From: Bacillota bacterium
GTDB lineage: Bacteria > Bacillota > Clostridia > Lachnospirales > Lachnospiraceae
Assembly (NCBI GenBank): GCA_023460575.1
Contig: JAEWPQ010000197.1
Location: 1 to 18,019, forward strand
Direction of reading: 5' to 3'
DNA length: 18,019 nucleotides
Below are positions 1 through 7,731 of this stretch, one piece after another (within the stretch, counting starts at the first letter, position 1; each line of letters opens with the position of its first letter). The translations under genes were made by a program, and so were the position numbers. The notes beneath the pieces were generated by a model. It saw nothing but the letters and a program-made list of their open reading frames with translations. It was not told where the DNA came from and searched no databases.

Positions 1-20
1 ATTTTCCATAAATTGAGAGA

Positions 21-52
21 GGAGGAGTCCTCACGACTGTGAGTAACAGATT
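21..52 (+). promoter_or_regulatory. atpD translation initiation region with distant Shine-Dalgarno and hairpin
   Basis: A strong Shine-Dalgarno sequence, GGAGGAG, lies at 21-27, but the atpD ATG is at 53, too far for normal pairing. An in-frame stop at 44-46 rules out an upstream ATG. Between them is a 5-bp hairpin, CTCAC (30-34) and GTGAG (39-43) with loop GACT. Folding it would shorten the effective spacing to about 11-13 nt. No obvious closer ribosome binding site is visible. Positions 1-20 hold no gene end that I can identify; atpG is expected just upstream, but its last codons are not recognisable here. The hairpin is seen in the sequence; its bridging role is inference. Confidence 0.5.
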
Positions 53-1447
53 ATGAATAAAGGCAAAATTGTTCAGGTCTTAGGACCTGTAGTAGATGTG
101 GAATTTTTAGAGGGCAGCGACCTTCCCCGCATCAAGGACGCCCTTGAGGTGGATAATGACGGGAAACGCTGCGTAATGGAAGTTGCCCAGCATATGGGCA
201 ACAGCACAGTCCGCTGTATTATGCTGGCTTCCAGCGAAGGTCTGTGTAAGGATATGGAAGTAACCGCTACGGGAGAAGGTATTAAAGTTCCTGTCGGGGA
301 ACAGACTTTGGGACGTTTATTTAATGTTCTTGGTGATACCATCGATAACGGAGAAGAGTTAAAGGAAGGACCTAAGTGGGTCATTCACAGAGATCCGCCT
401 CCATTTGAAGAGCAGAGTCCGGTTGCAGAAATTCTGGAGACAGGTATTAAGGTAATCGACCTTCTTGCTCCTTATGCAAAGGGCGGTAAGGTAGGTTTGT
501 TCGGAGGTGCCGGTGTTGGTAAGACCGTTTTGATTCAGGAGCTGATTCATAACATCGCAACGGAGCATGGCGGATATTCCATTTTTACCGGTGTCGGAGA
601 GCGTTCCCGTGAAGGAAATGATTTATGGACCGAGATGGGAGAGTCCGGAGTAATTGCAAAAACTGCGCTGGTATTCGGTCAGATGAACGAGCCGCCGGGT
701 GCACGTATGCGTGTTGCTGAAACAGGACTTACCATGGCGGAATATTTCCGTGATGAAGAGCATAAAAATGTGCTTTTATTCATTGATAATATTTTCCGTT
801 TCACACAGGCAGGTTCTGAAGTTTCTGCCCTTCTTGGACGTATGCCGTCAGCGGTTGGTTATCAGCCGACTCTGGCAACTGAGATGGGTGAACTGCAGGA
901 AAGAATTACATCAACAAGAAATGGTTCTGTCACATCTGTCCAGGCTGTTTATGTGCCTGCTGATGACCTTACTGATCCCGCCCCGGCAACTACGTTTGCT
1001 CATCTGGATGCGACCACGGTTTTATCCAGAAAGATTGTGGAACAGGGTATTTATCCGGCTGTTGATCCGCTGGAATCCAACTCCCGTATCTTAGAGCCTG
1101 ATGTAGTAGGGGAAGAGCATTATGAAGTAGCAAGGAAAGTACAGGAGCTTCTTCAGAAATACAAAGAGCTTCAGGATATCATTGCAATACTTGGTATGGA
1201 AGAACTGGGTGATGAAGATAAGACCACAGTTTACCGGGCAAGAAAAATACAGAAGTTCTTATCCCAGCCTTTCTCCGTTGCAGAAAACTTTACCGGAATC
1301 GCCGGAAAGTATGTTCCTTTAAAGGAGACTGTCCGTGGTTTCAAAGCAATCGTGGATGGTGAGATGGATCAGTATCCGGAAGCTGCATTCTTTAATGTAG
1401 GAACTATTGACGAAGTAATAGAAAAGGCCCGGACATTACAGGCTTAG
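53..1447 (+). CDS. atpD: F1F0 ATP synthase subunit beta
   Basis: This is the catalytic beta subunit of the F1 sector, which makes or hydrolyses ATP on the cytoplasmic face of the membrane in the alpha3beta3 ring. All diagnostic elements are present in 464 residues, the normal family length: Walker A GGAGVGKT at 151-158, the catalytic Glu in GERSRE (E183), Walker B LLFIDN at 241-246, the signature PAPATTFAHLD near 310-319, and the DELSEED-loop equivalent EELGDED at 384-390, which has Gly where Ser is common. The start is fixed by an in-frame stop only three codons upstream. It is followed after 16 nt by atpC and belongs to the distal end of the atp operon; the other subunit genes lie outside the window. 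Whether the enzyme couples to H+ or Na+ cannot be told without subunit c. Confidence 0.98.
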   Translation: MNKGKIVQVLGPVVDVEFLEGSDLPRIKDALEVDNDGKRCVMEVAQHMGNSTVRCIMLASSEGLCKDMEVTATGEGIKVPVGEQTLGRLFNVLGDTIDNGEELKEGPKWVIHRDPPPFEEQSPVAEILETGIKVIDLLAPYAKGGKVGLFGGAGVGKTVLIQELIHNIATEHGGYSIFTGVGERSREGNDLWTEMGESGVIAKTALVFGQMNEPPGARMRVAETGLTMAEYFRDEEHKNVLLFIDNIFRFTQAGSEVSALLGRMPSAVGYQPTLATEMGELQERITSTRNGSVTSVQAVYVPADDLTDPAPATTFAHLDATTVLSRKIVEQGIYPAVDPLESNSRILEPDVVGEEHYEVARKVQELLQKYKELQDIIAILGMEELGDEDKTTVYRARKIQKFLSQPFSVAENFTGIAGKYVPLKETVRGFKAIVDGEMDQYPEAAFFNVGTIDEVIEKARTLQA

Positions 1448-1463
1448 CTTGGAGGTGCTGCCA

Positions 1464-1880
1464 GTGAGTACAAGTACATTTTTCCTTCAGGTGCTTGCAA
1501 GTGATAAGGTTTTTTACAAAGGACTGTGTCAGAAGTTAATCATTCCTCTGGAAGATGGTGAAAAGGCAGTTCTGCCCCATCATGAAGATATGGTAATTGC
1601 CGTTGCAGTGGGAGAAATGAGACTGATGAATGATAACGGAGAATGGATCCACGCTGTGACAGGCAGGGGATTTGTTCAGATTGTCAACAACCGTGTGACT
1701 CTGCTGGTGGATACTGCAGAACTTCCTGAGGACATTGATGAACGTCGTGCTGAAGAAGCCAGGGAGAGAGCAGAGGAGCAGTTAAGACAGGGTAAGAGCC
1801 TTCAGGAGCATTCTCATTTTGAGGCATCCTTAGCCAGATCTCTGGCTAGACTGCGCACCAAGCATAAATATGAGATCTGA
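1464..1880 (+). CDS. atpC: F1F0 ATP synthase subunit epsilon
   Basis: This encodes the epsilon subunit of the F1 central stalk, which links rotor to catalytic ring and can inhibit ATP hydrolysis. The 138-residue product has the expected two-part layout: an N-terminal beta-sandwich (about residues 1-86, including FLQVLASDKVFYKG and LPHHEDMVIAVAVGEM) and a charged C-terminal helical hairpin (about 90-138, rich in E, R and A). I chose the GTG start at 1464 because GGAGG at 1451-1455 sits 8 nt before it; an in-frame TTG at 1449 precedes the ribosome binding site and is unlikely. It is the last atp gene, followed by an intrinsic terminator 20 nt after the stop. Confidence 0.95.
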   Translation: MSTSTFFLQVLASDKVFYKGLCQKLIIPLEDGEKAVLPHHEDMVIAVAVGEMRLMNDNGEWIHAVTGRGFVQIVNNRVTLLVDTAELPEDIDERRAEEARERAEEQLRQGKSLQEHSHFEASLARSLARLRTKHKYEI

Positions 1881-1900
1881 TAGGAAATTAACAATATAAT

Positions 1901-1943
1901 AAAGATACCCAAAAAATATTCTGTTAATTGGGTATCTTTTTTT
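1901..1943 (+). terminator. Intrinsic terminator of the atp operon
   Basis: A perfect 10-bp stem, AAAGATACCC (1901-1910) with GGGTATCTTT (1930-1939), closes a 19-nt AT-rich loop. The stem runs into a T tract (1937-1943). It lies 20 nt after the atpC stop, so it ends the atp transcript. Confidence 0.9.
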
Positions 1944-1990
1944 GTATAAAAAATTAATCAATTATATGGTTTTTATTGGTTGTGCTGCGA

Positions 1991-2019
1991 TTGACGGTGA
2001 ATTTGATTGGTGCTATAGT
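1991..2019 (+). promoter_or_regulatory. Sigma-A promoter of the chemotaxis receptor gene
   Basis: The -35 box TTGACG (1991-1996) and -10 box TATAGT (2014-2019) are separated by 17 nt, with a TG dinucleotide (2011-2012) one base before the -10 box giving an extended -10. The predicted transcript would start near 2026 and carry a 5' leader of about 45 nt containing a small hairpin, CCTGT (2033-2037) with ACAGG (2043-2047). No convincing flagellar sigma-D promoter was seen, so this receptor appears to be expressed by the housekeeping sigma factor. Confidence 0.75.
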
Positions 2020-2072
2020 AAACAGTACAAAGCCTGTAAATGACAGGGTAAATAGATTATGGAGGAGTTATT

Positions 2073-3794
2073 GTGTTTAAGAATCTAAAGATAAGAGTTA
2101 AGATATTTGCTGCTTTTGGTATGATTATTGTATTTGGAATTATTGCTTTTTCAGGTCTTTTAATGGGCATGAAAAAGATTGCGAGAAATGCACAGGATTT
2201 ATACGACAAGCCATATTCTGCCGCACAGAGCACTTGGGAAATCCGCCGCGGAATTTTGGATAGTCAGATGGCACTTTACCGGCTGACCAGTGTGAAAAAA
2301 ACGGAATTAAGTTCAGCCACTGAGGAGGCAAAGGCGGTTATGGATCAGGACAGCCAGGATATCCAAAAAGCGGTGGAAGACTTAAACCTGAAGGTAAGAA
2401 CTCAGGAAGAAAAGGATATTCTGGGAAAGATTCAGACCGGCATCTCAGAGACAGCCCAGATTAGAGAAAATGTGCTCAGCCTAACTTCAGACGGTAAGCT
2501 TGATGAAGCGAGAAATCTTGTAAAAAGCGCGTATGAGCCCAAGATTGATGAGGTCAGAACTCAGGCAGTAAATCTGGGAGACCTTGTGGCAAAAGATGCC
2601 CAGGGCTTTGTCCAGTCAGCCAATAAGTCAAGTGATCTGTATTTATTTGCAGGTGTGATAATTATGGTTCTTACTATCGTCTTATGTGCTGCTACGGCTG
2701 TTCTTTTCTCCAAGTCCATTTTAAAGCCTTTAAAGGAACTGGATCTGGCAGCAAAGGAGATGGCAAACGGGGATTTAAAGGCTGTCCGCTATATTACATA
2801 TCAATCGGGTGATGAGCTTGGCGGTCTGGCGGAGAACCTCCGTCTTACCATGAAAACACTTGATGCCTATATTTCAGAGATTTCCTCTGTACTTTTACGG
2901 CTTTCTAAGGGAGATTTAACGGTACCGAGAGATCAGATCACTGATTTTGTAGGTGATTTTTCTGAGATAAAGAGTTCTTTTGTTACCATTTTAAAGAGCT
3001 TTAACAGTACACTTGGAGATATTCATGAAGCAAGTACCCAGGTAGATGTCAGTTCTGATCAGGTTTCTGATGCGGCGCAGATGCTGTCACAGGGAGCCAC
3101 GGAACAGGCAACGGCATTGGAGGATTTAACAGAGGCTATTTCCCACATCTCTGAACAGATCCGGGATAATGCAGATCATGCAAAGAAAGCCAATACTCTT
3201 ACGGAACAGGCGCAGGCAGAGGTAGAAGAAAGCAATCATCATATGGTATCCATGAACGATGCCATGAGAGAGATCAGCCAGTCTTCCCAGGAGATTGGAA
3301 AGATTATGAAGGCAATTGAGGATATTGCATTTCAGACCAATATTCTTGCCCTGAATGCTGCTGTGGAAGCTGCAAGAGCAGGAGAAGCCGGAAAAGGGTT
3401 CGCTGTGGTTGCAGATGAAGTAAGAAACCTGGCAAGTAAGAGCGCGGAAGCAAGCAAGAATACGGCCATTCTAATTGAAAACTCCGTGAGCACAGTGGAA
3501 AAGGGAATGGGCATCGCAGAACAGACTTCTCATTCTCTTAATGTGGTAAGAGACACCATGGATCAGGTGGTAGATACCGTGAATCAGATTACCAGCGCAT
3601 CAGAAAAACAGGCGGAATCGGTGGAGAATGTATCTGGCAGAGTCAATCAGATCGCGGCAGTTGTTCAAACCAATTCTGCTACTGCAGAGGAAAGTGCAGC
3701 TGCCAGTGAGGAGCTTTCCAGTCAGGCCGCATATTTAGAGCAGCTTGTGGAACGGTTCCAGTTGTATAATGAAAGAAAAGAACAGAAGATATAA
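2073..3794 (+). CDS. Methyl-accepting chemotaxis protein (transmembrane receptor)
   Basis: This is a membrane chemoreceptor that senses a ligand outside the cell and controls CheA through CheW. The 573 residues divide into TM1 (about 10-32), an extracellular mostly helical sensor of the four-helix-bundle type (about 33-187), TM2 (about 189-213), a HAMP domain (about 214-266), a second HAMP-like segment (about 272-312), and a long coiled-coil signalling domain. The conserved hairpin tip (IAFQTNILALNAAVEAARAGE, split around residues 418-438) is intact and is followed by GKGFAVVADEVRNLA. The C-terminus (NERKEQKI) lacks an NWETF-type CheR/CheB tether. The GTG start at 2073 has GGAGGAG 5 nt upstream. 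It is a single-gene unit with its own promoter; no che genes are adjacent. The ligand cannot be predicted. Confidence 0.95.
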   Translation: MFKNLKIRVKIFAAFGMIIVFGIIAFSGLLMGMKKIARNAQDLYDKPYSAAQSTWEIRRGILDSQMALYRLTSVKKTELSSATEEAKAVMDQDSQDIQKAVEDLNLKVRTQEEKDILGKIQTGISETAQIRENVLSLTSDGKLDEARNLVKSAYEPKIDEVRTQAVNLGDLVAKDAQGFVQSANKSSDLYLFAGVIIMVLTIVLCAATAVLFSKSILKPLKELDLAAKEMANGDLKAVRYITYQSGDELGGLAENLRLTMKTLDAYISEISSVLLRLSKGDLTVPRDQITDFVGDFSEIKSSFVTILKSFNSTLGDIHEASTQVDVSSDQVSDAAQMLSQGATEQATALEDLTEAISHISEQIRDNADHAKKANTLTEQAQAEVEESNHHMVSMNDAMREISQSSQEIGKIMKAIEDIAFQTNILALNAAVEAARAGEAGKGFAVVADEVRNLASKSAEASKNTAILIENSVSTVEKGMGIAEQTSHSLNVVRDTMDQVVDTVNQITSASEKQAESVENVSGRVNQIAAVVQTNSATAEESAAASEELSSQAAYLEQLVERFQLYNERKEQKI

Positions 3795-3796
3795 CC

Positions 3797-3850
3797 TAAA
3801 AATAAGACGGGCCCTGGACAGTGAATAATAACTGCCAGGGCCCGTCTTAT
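3797..3850 (-). terminator. Long hairpin terminator between convergent genes
   Basis: A 16-bp perfect stem, 3802-3817 with 3835-3850 (ATAAGACGGGCCCTGG and its complement), lies between the chemoreceptor and the ZIP transporter. Read on the minus strand it is followed by a T-rich run (complement of 3797-3802), so it is a good intrinsic terminator for the transporter. The right arm reaches the first base of the transporter stop codon. In the plus direction there is no real T tract after the stem, though the stem itself begins after an A run, so it may still help stop the receptor transcript. Confidence 0.8.
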
Positions 3851-4656
3851 CAGCCTAAAGAAACATCCAGTATCATCATGACAAGAAATCCTGCCATGAC
3901 TCCTAAAGTTCCTACATTGGAATGCTCACCTAAGTGAGCTTCAGGGATCAGTTCCTCTACCACCACATACATCATGGCGCCCGCTGCAAAGGACAAAAGC
4001 CAGGGCATTAACGGTGCAATTCCTCCTGCAGCCATGACTGTGAGGATACCGAATACAGGTTCCACAATTCCGGATAAGCTTCCTTTTATAAATGCTTTGC
4101 GAGCAGATAGTCCTTCCTGTCTGAGGGGAAGGGATATGGCAGCGCCTTCCGGAAAGTTCTGAATGCCAATACCGATGGCAAGAGCCAAGGCTGAGGTATA
4201 AAGTGCAGGGTCATCTCCATGCTGTGCGGCAAGGGCAAAAGCCAGACCTACGGCCATACCTTCCGGTATGTTATGAAGTGTAACGGCCATGACTAATAAT
4301 GTGGTGCGCTTCCAGGAAGACGAAACGCCTTCTGCTTTATTGATTCCGGGGCTGCTCACATCTGGATGGAGATGAGGCAGATATGTATCCAGTATAATTA
4401 GAAATAAAACACCCAGTAAAAATCCTCCGGCAGCAGGAATCCAGCCAATTCCTCCCTTTGCTTCCGCTTCTTCAATGGCCGGTATCAGCAGTGACCAGAC
4501 AGATGCTGCAATCATAACGCCTGCTGCGAATCCCAGAAAAACTCTCTGGACAGATTGGTTTACTTCCTTACGGAAGAAAAATACAACCGAAGCTCCCAGT
4601 GTTGTCATCAAAAATGTAAAACCGGTTCCTCCGGCAGCCCATAATATTGGTGTCAT
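3850..4656 (-). CDS. ZIP-family divalent metal transporter
   Basis: This is a 268-residue polytopic membrane protein of the ZIP (ZupT/GufA) family, which moves Zn2+, Fe2+ or Mn2+ into the cytoplasm. The binuclear metal site motifs are present: HNIPEG at 128-133 in one central helix and QNFPEG at 166-171 in the next, followed by an EELIPEAH stretch at 234-241. About eight hydrophobic segments are visible, with a polar His-containing loop (PHLHPDV, 94-100) between the third and fourth, typical of a metal-binding loop. The ATG at 4656 has a GGAGG site 6 nt upstream. It is a single-gene unit with a terminator at 3797-3850 and a DtxR-like operator upstream, which suggests control by iron or manganese rather than by zinc. 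Substrate choice is not decided by sequence alone. Confidence 0.9.
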   Translation of the reverse strand: MTPILWAAGGTGFTFLMTTLGASVVFFFRKEVNQSVQRVFLGFAAGVMIAASVWSLLIPAIEEAEAKGGIGWIPAAGGFLLGVLFLIILDTYLPHLHPDVSSPGINKAEGVSSSWKRTTLLVMAVTLHNIPEGMAVGLAFALAAQHGDDPALYTSALALAIGIGIQNFPEGAAISLPLRQEGLSARKAFIKGSLSGIVEPVFGILTVMAAGGIAPLMPWLLSFAAGAMMYVVVEELIPEAHLGEHSNVGTLGVMAGFLVMMILDVSLG

Positions 4657-4682
4657 AAGTTTCCTCCTTTCTATAAGAAATG

Positions 4683-4701
4683 TTAGGTTATACTAACCTG
4701 A
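4683..4701 (-). promoter_or_regulatory. DtxR/IdeR-type metal-dependent operator over the ZIP promoter
   Basis: The sequence TTAGGTTATACTAACCTGA contains a perfect 6-bp inverted repeat (AGGTTA-TAC-TAACCT) and matches the DtxR/IdeR consensus TTAGGTTAGCCTAACCTAA, quoted from memory, at 16 of 19 positions. It lies 27 nt before the ZIP start codon. A possible -10 element, TATAAC on the minus strand (complement of 4687-4692), falls inside it, so a bound repressor would block RNA polymerase. The repeat is seen directly; the regulator is inferred from resemblance to the DtxR family box. Confidence 0.65.
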
Positions 4702-4821
4702 ATTTCTTAACTTTACTATATCATATCCTGGAAAATGTGGCAATGAAATAAATTCCCTTTCCATTTCCGACAAAATTGTGTTAAAATAGACCTGATTTTA
4801 CATAGGAAAGGAAATTGATTG

Positions 4822-6354
4822 ATGAACATAGATAAAGACTGGAACAGACGTTTTGCGGGACCGGTTTTACTGACCGCAATGACCGCAGCCTGCCTGTCTG
4901 CATGTAATAGTGAAAGTGGAAATCCTAAGGAAACAGGGGCTGCCACACCAGCCGTCGCTGTAGTTTCTGAGACAAAGAAAGAGCAGCCTGTAAACAGTTT
5001 GACACCTGGAGGATTTTTGCTGCCAGGTCTTGATGAAGTTCCAGAACTGAAGGAAAATCCCATACCTGAGTTTTTGAGAAACGGTGTGGAGCATCCGGTA
5101 GTGGCAAGTCTTCAGGAACGGCTGATGAATCTGGGATTTATGGATAATGATGAACCTACCAATTATTTTGGAAACGTGACAGAGGCGGCAGTAAAGACCT
5201 ATCAGAGACAGAATGGACTGGTTCAGGATGGAATTGTCGGACCGGAGACCCTAAATTCCATTATGTCTCCATCCGCCAAATACTATGCGGTTGCCAAGGG
5301 CGTTCAGGGCGATGATATCACAAGGATTCAGAACCGTCTTTATGAATTGGGTTATCTTGCAAATGCAGGGCAGGTTTCAGGAACTTTTGGTGATGAGACG
5401 GAGATTGCGGTACAGAAGCTCCAGGAAGTCAATGGTCTGAATGTGGATGGAAAGGTAGGACGCCAGACAATCAACCTGCTTTACAGTGAGGAGATCCGCC
5501 CTAATTATCTGACCTATGGAGAAAAGAGTGACGTAGTGCTGTCCTGTCAGCAGCGTTTAAAAGCTCTGGGATATTTGATCACAGAACCAGATGGTGCTTA
5601 TGGAAATGATACCGTAACAGCTGTTAAACAGTTCCAGTCACGAAATGACCTTGTAGTAGACGGGTATCTGGGACCATCAACAAGAATTGCATTAAACAGT
5701 TCTGAAGCCCAGCCCAATGGTATGGGTCTTGGTGAGCAGGGAGATTCTGTTACCAGAATCCAGCAGCTCTTAAATAAATACGGGTATCTGGCAAAAGGAA
5801 ATATAACCGGCTATTACGGCGAAGCAACAGAAACGGCTGTAAAAGCATTTCAGAGCAGAAACGGCCTTTCATCAGATGGAGCCGTAGGTCAGATGACCAT
5901 GAATAAATTAACTGGAAGCGGTGTAAAATCGGCTGGAGCTTCCGGCGGTTCAGGAAGCGATTCCGGCAAAGGCGGCACAGTAAAAGGCGGTTCCGGTGTT
6001 AGCGGACTCCTTTCCATCGCAAGATCCAAGCTTGGAAGTCCTTATGTATGGGGAGCAAAAGGATCAGGTTCCTTTGACTGCTCCGGCTTTATATACTGGT
6101 CTTTAAATCAGGCAGGTGTGCGTCAGAGCTATCTGACCTCTTCCGGTTGGAGAAGTGTTGGAAAATACACAAAGATTTCAAGCTTCAAAAGTCTGCAGGC
6201 GGGAGATATTATTGTTGTCAGCGGTCATGTTGGTATCGTGGCAGGCGGCGGCAAGGTAATCGACGCGTCCTCAAGTAACGGACGTGTGGTAGAACGCGCC
6301 TTAAGCTCCTGGTGGAGCAACAATTTTATCTGTGGCTGGCGTATATTTGGATAG
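4822..6354 (+). CDS. Lipoprotein with four peptidoglycan-binding domains and an NlpC/P60 endopeptidase
   Basis: This is a predicted cell-wall hydrolase tethered to the outer face of the membrane. Counting from the ATG at 4822, residues 1-27 form a lipoprotein signal peptide (RR at 9-10, lipobox LSAC with Cys28). Four PG_binding_1 repeats follow at about 88-147, 157-222, 229-292 and 300-364, each with the LQxRLxxLGY...FGxxTxxAVxxFQ...DGxVGxxT pattern. A Gly/Ser linker (365-393) leads to the NlpC/P60 domain (394-510) with Cys420 (FDCSGF) and His469 (GHVGIV). The third catalytic position, usually His in an IHAS-like motif, is Asp481 (VIDAS). Such enzymes cut D-Glu-diamino-acid bonds in stem peptides. 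An in-frame TTG at 4819 is an alternative start; the ribosome binding site AGGAAAGG at 4804-4811 serves either. The MATE gene follows after 15 nt. Confidence 0.92.
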   Translation: MNIDKDWNRRFAGPVLLTAMTAACLSACNSESGNPKETGAATPAVAVVSETKKEQPVNSLTPGGFLLPGLDEVPELKENPIPEFLRNGVEHPVVASLQERLMNLGFMDNDEPTNYFGNVTEAAVKTYQRQNGLVQDGIVGPETLNSIMSPSAKYYAVAKGVQGDDITRIQNRLYELGYLANAGQVSGTFGDETEIAVQKLQEVNGLNVDGKVGRQTINLLYSEEIRPNYLTYGEKSDVVLSCQQRLKALGYLITEPDGAYGNDTVTAVKQFQSRNDLVVDGYLGPSTRIALNSSEAQPNGMGLGEQGDSVTRIQQLLNKYGYLAKGNITGYYGEATETAVKAFQSRNGLSSDGAVGQMTMNKLTGSGVKSAGASGGSGSDSGKGGTVKGGSGVSGLLSIARSKLGSPYVWGAKGSGSFDCSGFIYWSLNQAGVRQSYLTSSGWRSVGKYTKISSFKSLQAGDIIVVSGHVGIVAGGGKVIDASSSNGRVVERALSSWWSNNFICGWRIFG

Positions 6355-6369
6355 GAACGGTTCAGAATA

Positions 6370-7731
6370 ATGGGTATGAAAAAACAGAAAAAAGAAATTA
6401 ACATGATCACGGGTTCGCCGGGAAGGGCACTCCTTCTTTTTGCACTTCCCATGATCCTGGGCAATTTATTTCAGCAGTTTTATAATATTATTGATTCTGT
6501 TGTTGTGGGACGTTTTGTCGGGGAAGAAGCCCTTGCTTCAGTGGGGGCGTCTTTCTCTATTACCAATGTGTTTATTGCCATAGCTGTTGGCGGAGGAATC
6601 GGAAGCGCTGTAGTAGTATCACAGTTTCTTGGGGCGAAGCAGACCGGTAATATGAAAACAGCCATTTCTACCACACTGTTAAATTTTCTGACCGTAGGTG
6701 TGGTTCTGGGCGGATTTGGTCTTGTTTTTAATGACCGGATTCTCCATCTTATGAATACGCCATCCAATGTCTTTGGACAGGCATCGGTTTACTTAAGCAT
6801 TTATTTTATGGGACTGCCTTTTCTGTTTATGTATAATGTTCAGGCAGCTGTGTTTCAGTCTCTTGGAGATTCTAAAACTCCATTGTATCTTCTGGTCTTC
6901 TCCTCTCTGTTAAATATTGTGCTGGATCTTTTGTTTGTTACACAGTTTCATAAAGGAGTATCCGGTGTGGCAGTTGCAACACTAATTGCCCAGGGACTGT
7001 CAGCAGTTTTATCGTTCTTCATCCTGGTTAAGCGGCTTAGATCTTATGAAACCACAGAATTATTTCATATTTATGACTGGAAGATGACGGTTCACATGAT
7101 GCGGGTAGCCATTCCCTCCACACTTCAGCAGTCCATCGTACACATTGGAATGCTTTTGGTGCAGTCAGTTGTCAATGGGTTCGGATCTGCTGTCATGGCA
7201 GGATTTGCGGCAGGAACCAGGATTGAATCCATCTGTATTGTACCAATGCTGGCGCTTGGGAATGCCATGTCAACGTATACGGCTCAGAATATGGGGGCCC
7301 AGAGAACGGATCGTGTCAGAAAGGGATATGGAGTCTGCTGTCTGATGGCAGCGGTGTTCGCAGTGATAATCTGTGCCATAATGGAGAGTCTCGGAGAGGT
7401 GTTTATAAGAAGCTTTTTAAATGAGAGCAGTGCACAGGAGGCGTTTTCGACGGGAATCAGCTATGTGAGGTTCATTTCCTTCTTCTATATCTTTATTGGC
7501 TTAAAGGCAATTACTGACGGGCTTTTACGAGGAGCAGGAGATGTGGTGGTGTTTACAGCAGCCAATCTGGTGAATCTGGCAATACGTGTGTCGGGAGCAG
7601 CCTTGCTTGCGCCTGTAATCGGGGTCCAGGCCGTCTGGTTTGCAGTGCCAATCGGCTGGACCGCTAATTACATCATCTCTCTGATCCGTTACCTGACCGG
7701 TAAATGGGAAAGAATCCGTCTTATTTCTTAA
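6370..7731 (+). CDS. MATE-family multidrug/cation antiporter
   Basis: The 453-residue protein is a member of the MATE (NorM/DinF) superfamily, which exports drugs or metabolites in exchange for Na+ or H+. The family N-terminus is clear (MITGSPGRALLLFALPMILG, then FQQFYNIIDSVVVGRFVGEE), and about twelve hydrophobic helices form two similar halves, the second beginning near residue 240 (RVAIPSTLQQSIVHIGML). The length is normal. The ATG at 6370 has a weak AGGAACGG site about 9 nt upstream; a second ATG lies two codons later. It starts only 15 nt after the endopeptidase gene, so the two may be co-transcribed. Its final codons overlap those of the histidine kinase gene on the other strand. The substrate is unknown. 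Confidence 0.93.
   Translation: MGMKKQKKEINMITGSPGRALLLFALPMILGNLFQQFYNIIDSVVVGRFVGEEALASVGASFSITNVFIAIAVGGGIGSAVVVSQFLGAKQTGNMKTAISTTLLNFLTVGVVLGGFGLVFNDRILHLMNTPSNVFGQASVYLSIYFMGLPFLFMYNVQAAVFQSLGDSKTPLYLLVFSSLLNIVLDLLFVTQFHKGVSGVAVATLIAQGLSAVLSFFILVKRLRSYETTELFHIYDWKMTVHMMRVAIPSTLQQSIVHIGMLLVQSVVNGFGSAVMAGFAAGTRIESICIVPMLALGNAMSTYTAQNMGAQRTDRVRKGYGVCCLMAAVFAVIICAIMESLGEVFIRSFLNESSAQEAFSTGISYVRFISFFYIFIGLKAITDGLLRGAGDVVVFTAANLVNLAIRVSGAALLAPVIGVQAVWFAVPIGWTANYIISLIRYLTGKWERIRLIS

Noticed and set aside
1..44. Frame ending near 42 as the C-terminus of atpG
   Set aside because: The short readable tail does not resemble the conserved gamma C-terminus and would run through the atpD Shine-Dalgarno site and hairpin; it cannot be supported.
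1449..1463. TTG start at 1449 for atpC
   Set aside because: It would lie before and across the GGAGG ribosome binding site; GTG at 1464 has ideal spacing and gives the usual epsilon N-terminus.
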